A DNA stretch of 64,000 nucleotides. Origin: Paenibacillus antri (GTDB taxonomy: Bacteria > Bacillota > Bacilli > Paenibacillales > YIM-B00363). Below, piece after piece: positions 9,631-18,624 of this stretch. The notes beneath the pieces are model-generated. The model was not told where the DNA came from. It searched no databases and saw only the letters and a list, made by a program, of their open reading frames with translations. The stretch spans positions 1-64,000 of the forward strand of contig NZ_VCIW01000014.1 of NCBI RefSeq assembly GCF_005765165.1, written 5' to 3'. The stretch's first letter is position 1. Every line of letters begins with the position of its first letter. A program made the translations under genes and the position numbers.

Positions 9631-10347
9631 ATGAGCTTAGACCTACAATTCTTTATAAATATGTTCTTTTCCCTTTTGGATTTTACGGGGTTTACTCTCT
9701 TATCCTTATCTATCTATCGCATCCCGATTACGCTATACTGGAAGAGACTGCTAGTCATCCAATTCGTGTTTGTGTCGGTTATGCTCATCCATGACTATGT
9801 GCTGATGAATAAAGATTTCTACACTTTGAGTATTGCATGTACGGCGATTATCCTTTCTACGTTCCTTCTGCGCATCCCGTTCTTATACTCCTCGTTGATC
9901 TGGGGGACCGGATACTTAATCAACAACGTCATGCAAGGGATCATCGTTTTAGGCATCACCGGATCCGGCATCTTGAGCACCGACCAGCTCGTGAACAGTC
10001 CGTTGCTTCGCAACTTGTTCATGCTGATCTTCTTCCTGATCAACTTGTCCATCGTCCTCTTTATCGAGAAGAAGCGCCTAGGATTCATGTTCATTATGAA
10101 TCGGTTCCGACTTCAGAAGCGCAATATCCAGATGAAGGATCTCTTCATCGCCACGTTATTCATCTGTACCGTCAGCTTAGGACAGCTCGGCGCCGTAAGC
10201 TTTATGTCGAATAAGACGAACGAATATCTTCTCATTACCTTGTTGACCATGATCGTCATCTCGCTGATCGGCCTGTACATCACTTACCGAATGAACATGA
10301 AGGAAATCGACGAGAGATTCAGTTCGTTACGGGGGAAGAACCGTTGA
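9631..10347 (+). CDS. AgrC-like membrane sensor without kinase domain
   Basis: A 238-residue polytopic membrane protein with about six to seven hydrophobic segments (roughly residues 8-28, 38-57, 63-82, 84-106, 125-144, 170-192, 200-219). It ends in a short polar tail (MKEIDERFSSLRGKNR). Its position immediately before agrB, its size and its membrane pattern resemble the N-terminal sensor half of AgrC-family receptors, but no histidine-phosphoacceptor or HATPase sequence follows: the stop overlaps the agrB start by 4 bases (TTGA). Either it is a stand-alone peptide receptor or transporter partner, or a truncated kinase. Sequence is AT-richer than its neighbours. The assignment is by context and topology, not by motif. 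Confidence 0.6.
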   Translation: MSLDLQFFINMFFSLLDFTGFTLLSLSIYRIPITLYWKRLLVIQFVFVSVMLIHDYVLMNKDFYTLSIACTAIILSTFLLRIPFLYSSLIWGTGYLINNVMQGIIVLGITGSGILSTDQLVNSPLLRNLFMLIFFLINLSIVLFIEKKRLGFMFIMNRFRLQKRNIQMKDLFIATLFICTVSLGQLGAVSFMSNKTNEYLLITLLTMIVISLIGLYITYRMNMKEIDERFSSLRGKNR

Positions 10348-10889
10348 TCGATAAACTCTCTTTACGAATCGCCACATTCATCCGACAGAACAACGAGCAG
10401 GCGGCGTCGATGGATGTTCTCATGTTTTCGCTGGCCGTCGTATTGAACGCCATCTTCGTCGCGGTCATGATTATCATCATCGCCATCTTCACGAACCGGC
10501 TTCCGGAAGCGTTGGCGCTCTTGGCTTCGTTCGTTACGCTTCGATTTTTCAGCGGCGGCATGCACCTTCCGACGTCGAAGCTGTGCAACTTCATCTCCAT
10601 CGGCCTCTTCGTCGTCTTAATGCTGCTCCCGGTTTCGTACTGGAATGCGGGCCTCGTGTTGAATAGCGCGGCATTGGCGTTCGTCCTGCTGTTCGCTCCG
10701 ACGAAGGATATCATGCATTTGAACTTACTCGGCCCTAAGTATACCATTCATTTCAAAATCGTATGCGTGCTGCTTGTCTCGGTAAACTTCTGGATTCAGT
10801 CCCCGATATTGGCGTTGGCATTCTTCTCTCAGACCCTCACCTTGACGCCGATTGCTTATAAGGGTGTAGCCTTGTTTGAGAGGAGGTGA
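10344..10889 (+). CDS. agrB: AgrB-family autoinducer-processing peptidase
   Basis: A 181-residue integral membrane Cys endopeptidase of the accessory gene regulator B family, which cleaves the AgrD C-terminus and cyclises the peptide. The diagnostic motif LRFFSGGMHLPTSKLC is present; the catalytic His74 and Cys81 are seven residues apart as in Staphylococcus AgrB (His77/Cys84). Hydrophobic helices fill most of the rest. The TTG start at 10344 overlaps the previous stop, so it is coupled to the sensor gene. The substrate peptide gene begins six bases downstream. Confidence 0.92.
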   Translation: MIDKLSLRIATFIRQNNEQAASMDVLMFSLAVVLNAIFVAVMIIIIAIFTNRLPEALALLASFVTLRFFSGGMHLPTSKLCNFISIGLFVVLMLLPVSYWNAGLVLNSAALAFVLLFAPTKDIMHLNLLGPKYTIHFKIVCVLLVSVNFWIQSPILALAFFSQTLTLTPIAYKGVALFERR

Positions 10890-10895
10890 TTACGG

Positions 10896-11024
10896 ATGAA
10901 ACATCGCATCGCTTTGGCTGCGAACGCGGTATTGGCAGCAATCGCAACGGTGGTAATGACGAGCGCCAGCTCCTGGCTCTTGTACCGCCCGGAAATTCCT
11001 GCTGAACTGCAACGCAAGCAATAG
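10896..11024 (+). CDS. agrD: AgrD-like cyclic lactone autoinducer peptide precursor
   Basis: A 42-residue peptide with the layout of AgrD: an amphipathic, hydrophobic N-terminal helix (residues 3-22, AANAVLAAIATVV), a core around TSASSWLLY (22-30), and the conserved charged tail RPEIPAELQRK (31-41), where the Pro-Glu-x-Pro-x-Glu-Leu pattern is the family signature. There is no Cys; Ser25 lines up with the ring Cys of clostridial AgrD peptides, so a Ser lactone (perhaps the five residues SSWLL) is predicted. GAGAGGAGGTG precedes the ATG, and agrB is directly upstream. Confidence 0.88.
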   Translation: MKHRIALAANAVLAAIATVVMTSASSWLLYRPEIPAELQRKQ

Positions 11025-11057
11025 TCCTTTTTTATGGAAAACGTAAACATCAGTACG

Positions 11058-11102
11058 TGACAAAGCCCACTCGATTCTCGGATCGGTGGACTTTGTCATT
11101 TT
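11058..11102 (+). terminator. Intrinsic terminator after agrD
   Basis: TGACAAAGCCCAC pairs with GTGGACTTTGTCA with one mismatch around a 15-base loop, followed by TTTTC. It separates the agr-like genes from the CPBP gene, though the CPBP ribosome site starts only a few bases later, so read-through is possible. Confidence 0.75.
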
Positions 11103-11117
11103 CAGGGAAGGTGCGGA

Positions 11118-11717
11118 ATGCAGATGCGAATCTTACTCGATCGTCGTTGGTGGTTGATCGCGATGGCCGCCGCGGTATTAGTACTGCAATGGTGTTACCC
11201 GACCGCCGCGATGACGATCTGGCCTCCGTTCGCTATCGTCGCCGCCGCGATCGCGATGTTCTGGAGCGAACTGCGAACGTACGACTGGGGGGCGTTGAAG
11301 CGGGGGGCGTTCTGGGAGGCCGTCTTCTACGCCGTCACCCAAGGCATGATCGCGCAGGCGGCGGGCATCGTCGTGGTCCAGTACGGATTCGGCGTCGCTT
11401 CGCCCGCGCTTCCGTTCGCGCTGACGCCGGGGGTCGTGATCAGCGCCGTAGTGTTTTCAGGAATTCTGGAGGAGCTCGTTTACCGCAAATCGCTGTTCGG
11501 ACTGATCGATCGGAAAATAGGCTTCTGGCCCGCCGCCTGCGTCAGCTCGGTGCTCTTCGCCTTGGCTCACGCCAACGTATCCGCTTATCTCGGGTATTTC
11601 CTGCTCGGGCTCGTCTGGTGCCGGGCGTACCGTAGAATGGGCAATATCGGCATCGTCATCGCCGCGCATATGGCGTTCAACGTCATCGCGATGTTCGTTA
11701 TGGCCGGAAGAGGGTAA
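11118..11717 (+). CDS. CPBP-family intramembrane glutamic endopeptidase
   Basis: A 199-residue membrane protein of the CPBP (Abi/CAAX) protease family. The three catalytic motifs are visible: EELVYR (EExxxR), FALAH (FxxxH) and HMAFN (HxxxN), each inside hydrophobic helices. In Staphylococcus aureus the family member MroQ takes part in agr peptide maturation, so its place 94 bases after an AgrD-like gene suggests a similar role here; this is inference. GGGAAGGTG precedes the ATG. Its last 20 bases overlap the end of the convergent TraX-family gene. Confidence 0.85.
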   Translation: MQMRILLDRRWWLIAMAAAVLVLQWCYPTAAMTIWPPFAIVAAAIAMFWSELRTYDWGALKRGAFWEAVFYAVTQGMIAQAAGIVVVQYGFGVASPALPFALTPGVVISAVVFSGILEELVYRKSLFGLIDRKIGFWPAACVSSVLFALAHANVSAYLGYFLLGLVWCRAYRRMGNIGIVIAAHMAFNVIAMFVMAGRG

Positions 11718-12327
11718 TCGCGAGAATATAGAGGACGATCAGATGCGCCGGGTAAAACGACCGCCACAGCCAGCTCGGCGCCCTATAGGAGGCTTTCGCC
11801 AGGGCGGACGGCGCATAAGCGACGACGAGCGTCGGGAGGATGCTGAAGACCTGCAAGGGAGCTTGAAATAATAACACATATATGATGTTCAGTCCGAAGT
11901 GCGATAGCAGCGTAACGTGACGGGTCGTATAACGGAAAATCAACAAGAGCAGCAAGCCGTAAGCCCCGTAATCGAATGCGACGGCTTCCAAGAGCACGGC
12001 GGCGGCGATCGGGAACGCGTACCCGAGCGGGTTGTCTTTCCACCGTTCCATCCCGTAGACGGCCGCGGCGGAGACGAAGAACGTACCGATGACGTTGATC
12101 GTGTACGTATCGAACAACAGAGCGAAAGGCGCCTGAGAGATAACGGCGAGCAGCGCGAGGCGAAGAAGATATTTCGGAACGCTTCGCGTTCGAGACAGTC
12201 CGACGGCGATCAAATATGTATAAACCGGGAACGCGATCCGCCCTACGATCCGCCAGATCGGCGAATCCGGGAACCAGACGATTCCGATATGGTCGATCAA
12301 CATCGTAATCATCGCGACCCATTGCAT
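11698..12327 (-). CDS. TraX-family membrane protein
   Basis: A 209-residue polytopic membrane protein. The N-terminus MQWVAMITMLIDHIGIVWFP and the segment IWRIVGRIAFPVYTYLIAVG are characteristic of the TraX family, named after the F-plasmid pilin acetylase, although chromosomal Gram-positive members have no proven function and may be acyltransferases. About seven hydrophobic helices follow. A ribosome site (GAGAGGGG) precedes the ATG and a TATAAT lies about 35 bases upstream on the minus strand. The 3' end overlaps the convergent CPBP gene by 20 bases. Confidence 0.8.
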   Translation of the reverse strand: MQWVAMITMLIDHIGIVWFPDSPIWRIVGRIAFPVYTYLIAVGLSRTRSVPKYLLRLALLAVISQAPFALLFDTYTINVIGTFFVSAAAVYGMERWKDNPLGYAFPIAAAVLLEAVAFDYGAYGLLLLLIFRYTTRHVTLLSHFGLNIIYVLLFQAPLQVFSILPTLVVAYAPSALAKASYRAPSWLWRSFYPAHLIVLYILAITLFRP

Positions 12328-12447
12328 GATAAGGAAACCCCTCTCGATGAACTCCCCTCATTATAACACGGCTCGTCTACATAATTTGCCAAGGAAAAGA
12401 GAACGATACTTCTGTCCGAAATTCAAGACCGACAGGAGGAAACAACC

Positions 12448-12939
12448 ATGCGTTGGTTCGTACCGATTACGATCGCGATCGCAGTTACCGTATTAGGTGC
12501 GGGAACCGCCGCGGCGGAGCATCGCGAAGACGGAAAGGCGCATCATCAGCGGCGGCCTTCCGCGCACGTCATGGCCGCCCCTTCCCACCAAGCGATGTAT
12601 ATGCAGCTGCTCGCGGAGAAGTACGCGCCGGAGACGGCGGCGGCGTGGAAGCAGACGATGGCGGAGCGCGTCGCACTGATGAACGAGCTTCAAGAGCTGA
12701 AGAAAGCCGGCAAGTGGAAGCGGGAAGACGCGAAGGCGAAGATGGAGCGCATGGCGGAGGAGAAGGGCGAGGCCATGAAGGAGCATGTGGCGCTGGTCGA
12801 GCAGTTCACGCAGGCCGTCCAAGCGGAAGACGCGAAGGCGATCAAAGCCGTATTGCCGAAGCTGCTCGCGTCCGAACAGAAGCTGAACGAGACGCTGCGC
12901 CAGTGGGTCGAGAGCGCGAGACAAGCGAAAAGCTCATAG
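12448..12939 (+). CDS. Small secreted helical protein, unknown
   Basis: A 163-residue protein with a classical signal peptide (MRWFVPITIAIAVTVLGAG, cleavage probably after TAAA near residue 23). A His-rich stretch (EHREDGKAHHQRR) follows, then an almost wholly helical, highly charged region from about residue 45 with Lys/Glu/Ala heptads, predicted coiled coil. It resembles in style Spy/CpxP-like periplasmic helical proteins, but I see no diagnostic motif. GACAGGAGG precedes the ATG. It is divergent from the TraX-family gene and ends at a bidirectional hairpin. Confidence 0.75.
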   Translation: MRWFVPITIAIAVTVLGAGTAAAEHREDGKAHHQRRPSAHVMAAPSHQAMYMQLLAEKYAPETAAAWKQTMAERVALMNELQELKKAGKWKREDAKAKMERMAEEKGEAMKEHVALVEQFTQAVQAEDAKAIKAVLPKLLASEQKLNETLRQWVESARQAKSS

Positions 12940-12951
12940 GTCGGAAAAAGA

Positions 12952-12989
12952 AAAACCGTCTCGTTCGGCGTAAGCCGGACGGACGGTTT
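12952..12989. terminator. Bidirectional terminator
   Basis: AACCGTC-T-CGTTCGGC (from 12954), loop GTAA, GCCGGACG-GACGGTTT (to 12989). Read on the minus strand it is followed by a T-rich run, so it best ends the tRNA transcript coming from the right; on the plus strand it follows the secreted-protein gene. Confidence 0.75.
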
Positions 12990-13004
12990 GATTTGTGATA
13001 TGAG

Positions 13005-13081
13005 TGGTCGAGACGACAGGATTCGAACCTGCGACCTCTTGCTCCCGAAGCAAGCGCTCTACCAAGCTGAGCCACGTCTCG
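13005..13081 (-). tRNA. tRNA-Pro (anticodon CGG)
   Basis: A 77-base tRNA on the minus strand. The acceptor stem CGAGACG/CGTCTCG is perfect with discriminator A and encoded CCA. The anticodon loop TTCGGGA, closed by CTTGC/GCAAG, gives CGG. The T-arm GCAGGTTCGAATCCTGT is standard. Confidence 0.93.
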
Positions 13082-13153
13082 ACGTTGTTGCCGTACAAGC
13101 GACGACATGTACTAATTTAACACGAAATTATACCGGACGCAAGTGGAAAATGA

Positions 13154-13231
13154 TGGCGCGCCACGGGGGGACTCGAACCCCCGACGCATAGTTTAGGAAA
13201 CTATCGCTCTATCCGGCTGAGCTACGGGCGC
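13154..13231 (-). tRNA. tRNA-Arg (anticodon CCT), one extra acceptor-stem base
   Basis: A minus-strand tRNA reading GCGCCCGTAGCTCAGC at its 5' end, anticodon loop TTCCTAA between ATAGT and ACTAT (anticodon CCT, reading AGG), and T-arm GGGGGTTCGAGTCCCCC. The 3' acceptor strand is CGTGGCGC, one base longer than the seven needed to pair with GCGCCCG: removing the T gives perfect pairing. The total is 78 bases rather than 77. It may tolerate a bulged U or be a weakened gene. Confidence 0.85.
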
Positions 13232-13276
13232 GCAGTGGAAATATAATATCACGTACGAGGCTTGTCAGGCAAGGCG

Positions 13277-14298
<1,022 letters not shown>

Positions 14299-14308
14299 CT
14301 CAACTCGC

Positions 14309-14339
14309 TTGTGGACTTGTTGGTATTATACTATATAAT
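14309..14339 (+). promoter_or_regulatory. Promoter of ychF
   Basis: TTGTGG (14309-14314), 17-base spacer, TATATA, with TATAAT overlapping at 14334-14339. The -35 overlaps a degenerate DnaA box, so DnaA could repress or modulate it. The leader to ychF is about 120 bases and contains no recognised riboswitch. Confidence 0.55.
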
Positions 14340-14462
14340 AAGAAAAGCTTCTTCGATCCACAGGGAAGCTCTTCTTGCCATGTCAGTACATTTCTATAGG
14401 ATGATAAGCGACTGACGGGATCATACGGAATCGGATCATAAAGACAGGAGTTGTTACGATAG

Positions 14463-15563
14463 ATGGCATTGAAAGCAGGAATCGTCGGGTTGCCGAACGT
14501 AGGGAAATCCACGTTGTTTAACGCGATCACGCAGGCGGGCGCGGAGTCCGCGAATTACCCGTTCTGTACGATCGATCCGAACGTAGGGGTCGTCGAGGTG
14601 CCGGATCCGCGGCTCGGCAAGCTGGCCGACATCGTGCACCCGGAGCGGATCGTGCCGACGGCGTTCGAGTTCGTCGATATCGCGGGTCTCGTGAAAGGCG
14701 CGAGCAAGGGCGAAGGCCTCGGCAACAAGTTCTTGGCTCACATTCGCGAGGTGGACGCGATCGTTCACGTCGTCCGCTGCTTCGTGGACGAGAACATTAC
14801 GCACGTCTCGGGCGGGGTGAACCCGATCAGCGACATCGAGACGATCAATCTCGAATTGATTCTGGCCGATATCGAATCGGTGGAGAAGCGGCTGGAGCGT
14901 TCCCGGAAAAACATGAAGGGCGGGGACAAGAAGGTGCTCGCCGAGGTGGAGCTGCTCGAGCGGCTGAAAGAGACGTTGTATAACGATAAACCGGCTCGCA
15001 GCATGGAGATGACGGACGAAGATCGTCTGCTCGTTCGGGACCTTCACTTAATTACGATGAAGCCGGTGCTGTACGCGGCCAACGTGAGCGAGTCGGAGGC
15101 GGCGAACTCGGAAGGCAATCCGTACGTTCAGAAGGTGCGGGAATTCGCGGCGTCGGAAGGCAACGAGGTCGTGCCGATCAGCGCGAAGGTCGAATCCGAA
15201 ATCGCGGAGCTCGAGGGCGACGACAAGGCGATGTTCCTCGAGGAGCTGGGGCTGCAGGAATCCGGCTTGGATCGGCTCATCCAAGCTGCGTATAAGCTGC
15301 TTGGTTTGTACACGTACTTCACGGCCGGCGTGCAAGAGGTTCGGGCATGGACGATCCGCAAGGGGACGAAGGCGCCTCAAGCGGCGGGCGTCATCCACAC
15401 CGACTTCGAGCGCGGCTTCATTCGCGCCGAGGTCGTGGCGTATGAAGATTTGATCGCGGCAGGCTCGATGAACGGCGCGAAGGAGCGGGGCCAGCTGCGC
15501 CTCGAAGGCAAGGAATACGTCGTCAACGACGGGGACGTTATGCATTTCCGATTTAACGTATAG
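14463..15563 (+). CDS. ychF: Redox-regulated ATPase / ribosome-associated GTPase-like protein YchF
   Basis: A 366-residue Obg-family P-loop NTPase (YyaF in Bacillus) that binds ribosomes and hydrolyses ATP rather than GTP. The N-terminus [20 protein letters not shown] carries the Walker A (GLPNVGKS); [20 protein letters not shown] is switch II. In the G4 position the sequence is NVSE (in [11 protein letters not shown]) instead of NKxD, the feature that gives YchF its ATP preference. A coiled coil around residues 130-180 and a C-terminal TGS-like domain ([20 protein letters not shown]) follow. AGGAG precedes the ATG. Confidence 0.96.
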   Translation: MALKAGIVGLPNVGKSTLFNAITQAGAESANYPFCTIDPNVGVVEVPDPRLGKLADIVHPERIVPTAFEFVDIAGLVKGASKGEGLGNKFLAHIREVDAIVHVVRCFVDENITHVSGGVNPISDIETINLELILADIESVEKRLERSRKNMKGGDKKVLAEVELLERLKETLYNDKPARSMEMTDEDRLLVRDLHLITMKPVLYAANVSESEAANSEGNPYVQKVREFAASEGNEVVPISAKVESEIAELEGDDKAMFLEELGLQESGLDRLIQAAYKLLGLYTYFTAGVQEVRAWTIRKGTKAPQAAGVIHTDFERGFIRAEVVAYEDLIAAGSMNGAKERGQLRLEGKEYVVNDGDVMHFRFNV

Positions 15564-15577
15564 AAGAAGCGAAATGG

Positions 15578-15620
15578 AGCGTGCTTCGCCGGCCGGGCGG
15601 GGCGCGCTTTCCCTTTTTCC
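15578..15620 (+). terminator. Intrinsic terminator after ychF
   Basis: AGCGTGCTTCGCC pairs with GGCGGGGCGCGCT (three G-T wobbles), followed by TTCCCTTTTT. It starts 15 bases after the ychF stop. Confidence 0.7.
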
Positions 15621-15633
15621 CCGGAATTGCAAA

Positions 15634-15663
15634 TTGACATTCGTTTTTGGGGAACCATATACT
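15634..15663 (+). promoter_or_regulatory. Promoter of the prfA operon
   Basis: Consensus TTGACA (15634-15639), 18-base spacer, TATACT (15658-15663). The prfA start codon is 42 bases downstream. Confidence 0.75.
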
Positions 15664-15705
15664 AAAAGGATGAACACGACAACGAAAGTAAGAGGTGACC
15701 AGTCC

Positions 15706-16782
15706 ATGCTTGATCGTCTACAAGCGCTTGCCGACCGGTACGATAAGCTTAGCGAGCTGCTTTGCGATCCGGATGTGGCGAACGACAACAAGAAGCTGCG
15801 CGAATACTCCAAGGAGCAGTCCGATCTCCAGGAAGTGTACGACGCGTATCAAGAATATAAAACGGTGAGCGAACAGCTGGCCGACGCGAAGACGATGCTC
15901 GGAGAGAAGCTAGACGACGAGATGCGCGAGCTCGTGAAGATGGAAGTGTCGGAGCTGTCCGAGCGGAAGGAGCAGCTCGAGGCGCAAATCCACGTGCTGC
16001 TGATGCCGAAGGATCCGAACGACGATAAGAACGTCATCGTGGAAATCCGCGGCGCCGCGGGCGGCGAAGAAGCGGCGTTGTTCGCGGGCTCGCTGTACCG
16101 GATGTACACGAAGTACGCGGATGCGCAAGGCTGGCGCGTCGAGCTGATGGAAGCGAACGAGAGCGACCTCGGCGGCTTCAAGGAGATCATCTTCATGATC
16201 AAGGGCAAGGGCGCGTACAGCAAGCTGAAGTTCGAGAGCGGCGCGCATCGCGTGCAGCGGGTGCCGGAGACGGAATCCGGCGGACGGATCCACACGTCGA
16301 CGTCGACCGTCGTCGTCATGCCCGAAGTCGAGGACATCGAGGTCGAGGTGAAGGAGAGCGACATCCGCGTCGATACGTTCTGCTCGAGCGGCGCCGGCGG
16401 CCAGTCGGTCAACACGACGAAGTCGGCGGTTCGCGTGACGCACGTGCCGACGGGCATCGTGGCGACGTGCCAGGACGGCAAGTCGCAAAACTCGAACAAA
16501 GAGATGGCGCTTCGCGTCCTGCGCGCGCGCATCTACGAGAAGATGATGCAGGAAGAGACGGCGAAATACGATTCCGAGCGCCGCTCCAAGGTCGGCACGG
16601 GCGACCGGAGCGAACGGATTCGGACCTACAACTTCCCGCAAAGCCGCGTGACCGATCACCGGATCGGCCTCACGCTGCATAAGCTCGACCAAGTGATGGA
16701 CGGCGATCTGGACGAGATCGTCTCGGCGCTGACCGTCGCATCCCAGTCCGAGATGGTCGAGAGAGGGGAATATTCCGCGTGA
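15706..16782 (+). CDS. prfA: Peptide chain release factor 1
   Basis: Recognises UAA and UAG stop codons and triggers peptide release. The 358-residue protein has the N-terminal helical domain, the tripeptide stop-codon anticodon as PET in [11 protein letters not shown] (usual PxT), and the catalytic GGQ in [17 protein letters not shown]. Start ATG 15706 is chosen from the AGAGGTG site and the family N-terminus [12 protein letters not shown]. The GTG start of prmC overlaps its last codon, coupling the factor with the enzyme that methylates its GGQ glutamine. Confidence 0.97.
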   Translation: MLDRLQALADRYDKLSELLCDPDVANDNKKLREYSKEQSDLQEVYDAYQEYKTVSEQLADAKTMLGEKLDDEMRELVKMEVSELSERKEQLEAQIHVLLMPKDPNDDKNVIVEIRGAAGGEEAALFAGSLYRMYTKYADAQGWRVELMEANESDLGGFKEIIFMIKGKGAYSKLKFESGAHRVQRVPETESGGRIHTSTSTVVVMPEVEDIEVEVKESDIRVDTFCSSGAGGQSVNTTKSAVRVTHVPTGIVATCQDGKSQNSNKEMALRVLRARIYEKMMQEETAKYDSERRSKVGTGDRSERIRTYNFPQSRVTDHRIGLTLHKLDQVMDGDLDEIVSALTVASQSEMVERGEYSA

Positions 16783-17648
16783 TGACAGTCAGAGAAGCCT
16801 TCATGAGGGCTTCTTCTTTTTTAGGGGAGCGGGGGACGAGCGAAGCGCCGGCGTCGGCGGAGCTGCTTCTGCAGTACGTCCTCGGCGTGACGCGGACGAA
16901 GCTGCTCGCCATCTGGAGCGATGCGATCGACGAGGACGCGTTCGAGCGGTTATGGGCGCTGTTGCAGCGCCGCGCCGCGGGCGAGCCGGTGCAGTACATT
17001 ATGGGCGAGGCGTATTTCTACGGACGGCGGTTCGCGGTCGATAAGACGGTGCTCATCCCGCGCCCGGAGACGGAGCTGCTCGCGGAGCGGGTGCTGCTGC
17101 TCGGCACCGAGCTGTGGGGCGCCGCGGGGGCGCCGCGCGTCGTGGACGTCGGCACGGGCAGCGGCGCGATCGCGGTGACGCTGGCGGCCGAGCGGCCGTC
17201 TTGGCGCGTCGCGGCGAGCGACATTAGCCCGGAGGCGCTCGAGACGGCGCGGCGCAACGCCGAGGCGAACGGGGCCTCGCTCGAGTTTCTGCTCGGCGAC
17301 CTGCTCGAGCCGGCGGCGAAGGCGTACGGCGGCGGCGGGATCGATATTCTCGTCTCGAATCCGCCGTATATTCGATCGGCGGACATGGCCGAGCTGCAGG
17401 TCGAGGTGCGGGAGTTCGAGCCGCATCTGGCGCTCGACGGCGGCGAGGACGGCTTGGATCCGTATCGTCGGCTGCTGGCGCAGATGGCGTCGTTCGGCGT
17501 CCGGCCGCGGATCGTCGGTTTCGAATGCGGACTCGGACAAGCCCGCGACTTGGCGAAGCTGCTCCAAGCGGCGGGGCGGTGGACGGACGTGTCGATCGTG
17601 GAGGATTACGCGGGGATCGAACGTCATGTAATCGGGGTGCGGAAGTAG
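16779..17648 (+). CDS. prmC: Peptide chain release factor N(5)-glutamine methyltransferase
   Basis: SAM-dependent methyltransferase that modifies the Gln of the GGQ motif in release factors. The 289-residue protein has a helical N-terminal substrate-binding domain and a Rossmann-type domain with [16 protein letters not shown] (SAM loop) and the catalytic NPPY in [16 protein letters not shown] 16779 and ATG 16782 are both possible starts, each overlapping the prfA stop. A short motif and a candidate sigma-F promoter follow before spoIIR. Confidence 0.95.
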   Translation: MMTVREAFMRASSFLGERGTSEAPASAELLLQYVLGVTRTKLLAIWSDAIDEDAFERLWALLQRRAAGEPVQYIMGEAYFYGRRFAVDKTVLIPRPETELLAERVLLLGTELWGAAGAPRVVDVGTGSGAIAVTLAAERPSWRVAASDISPEALETARRNAEANGASLEFLLGDLLEPAAKAYGGGGIDILVSNPPYIRSADMAELQVEVREFEPHLALDGGEDGLDPYRRLLAQMASFGVRPRIVGFECGLGQARDLAKLLQAAGRWTDVSIVEDYAGIERHVIGVRK

Positions 17649-17675
17649 CTTCGAAAAAAAATGCTAGATTGCTAG

Positions 17676-17705
17676 GTTTAGAGATTGCGGCGGGTGCCCA
17701 TACTG
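17676..17705 (+). promoter_or_regulatory. Candidate sigma-F promoter of spoIIR
   Basis: GTTTA (17676-17680), 15-base spacer, GCCCATACTG (17696-17705), compared with GYATA-N15-GGNNANANTR: four of five and five of six informative positions. spoIIR is known to be transcribed by sigma-F in Bacillus, and its start is 38 bases downstream. Confidence 0.5.
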
Positions 17706-17742
17706 AGACTATTATAACAAGTCTTAGAGGGGGCAACCCAAC

Positions 17743-18471
17743 GTGAAACAACCATCATCCTTTATGAAATCTTTCGTACTCGTCGTCGGCATGGTCATGA
17801 TGCTCGTAGCATCCTGGGAATATAGCAAGGCGGATCCGGTGTTAGCGGAGGCGCAAGCGATATCGGATTCGACGATTCCGGCGGAATCGATTCGTCTGCG
17901 CATTCTGGCCGATTCCGATGCCCCTGCGGATCAAGCGCTGAAGCGTCGCGTGCGCGACGCGGTCATCGCGTCGATGAACGAATGGGCGACGGGACCGCAG
18001 ACGATCGAGGAAGCTCGCGAGACGATTCGCGAGCGGCTGCCGGAGATCGAGCGGCTGACGGCGGACATGGCCGCGGAAGCGGGATTCGCGTATTCGGCGA
18101 AGGCGGAGCTCGGGCTCGTCCCCTTCCCGACGAAGGTGTACGACGGCAAGCTGTATCCGGCCGGCGATTATGAGGCGCTCCGCATCACGATCGGCCGCGG
18201 CCTCGGGCAAAACTGGTGGTGCGTGCTGTTCCCGCCGCTCTGCTTCGTGGACGTCGCTTCGGGCGAGACGCCGAACGCCGCAGGCGTATCGACGGTAATG
18301 GCGGCGAGCGCGGTCGTCTCGGCGGACAAGGCGGGCGCAGGCGGCGATGCCGCGGCGGACGATGCGGACGCAGCGAACGGCGAGGACGAGGCGAAGGTGG
18401 AATATCGGTTTTTCTTGCTCGAGCTGATCTCCGATCTGGTCAACGCGGTGCGCGGCTGGTTCGGCGCATAA
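17743..18471 (+). CDS. spoIIR: Stage II sporulation protein R
   Basis: A forespore-secreted signal protein that triggers SpoIIGA to process pro-sigma-E in the mother cell. The 242-residue product has an N-terminal signal/membrane segment (SFVLVVGMVMMLVASWEYS), the conserved block IPAESIRLRILADSDAPADQ, RVRDAVIASMNEWATGPQT, and the hallmark GQNWWCVLFPPLCFVD. After that comes an Ala/Asp-rich insertion (about residues 190-215) and a C-terminal helix. GTG start after AGAGGGGG. The prfA-prmC-spoIIR order matches Bacillus. Confidence 0.95.
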   Translation: MKQPSSFMKSFVLVVGMVMMLVASWEYSKADPVLAEAQAISDSTIPAESIRLRILADSDAPADQALKRRVRDAVIASMNEWATGPQTIEEARETIRERLPEIERLTADMAAEAGFAYSAKAELGLVPFPTKVYDGKLYPAGDYEALRITIGRGLGQNWWCVLFPPLCFVDVASGETPNAAGVSTVMAASAVVSADKAGAGGDAAADDADAANGEDEAKVEYRFFLLELISDLVNAVRGWFGA

Positions 18472-18578
18472 GGTGCGTAAGGCGCACGGGGCGGAACGAT
18501 TCGAAGCGCCGGCGCCGAGGACGCCGAGATGGTACGCTGCCGCGTCGACGCCATGTGAAGTACGAACGAGCCCGGCTG

Positions 18579-18587
18579 TGATATACT
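18579..18587 (+). promoter_or_regulatory. Extended -10 promoter of ywlC
   Basis: TGATATACT: TG, one base, TATACT (18582-18587). It is 37 bases before the ywlC start. No good -35 is visible. Confidence 0.45.
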
Positions 18588-18624
18588 GGCGATATGGAAC
18601 GTTGATACGGAAGAGGGGCATGAT

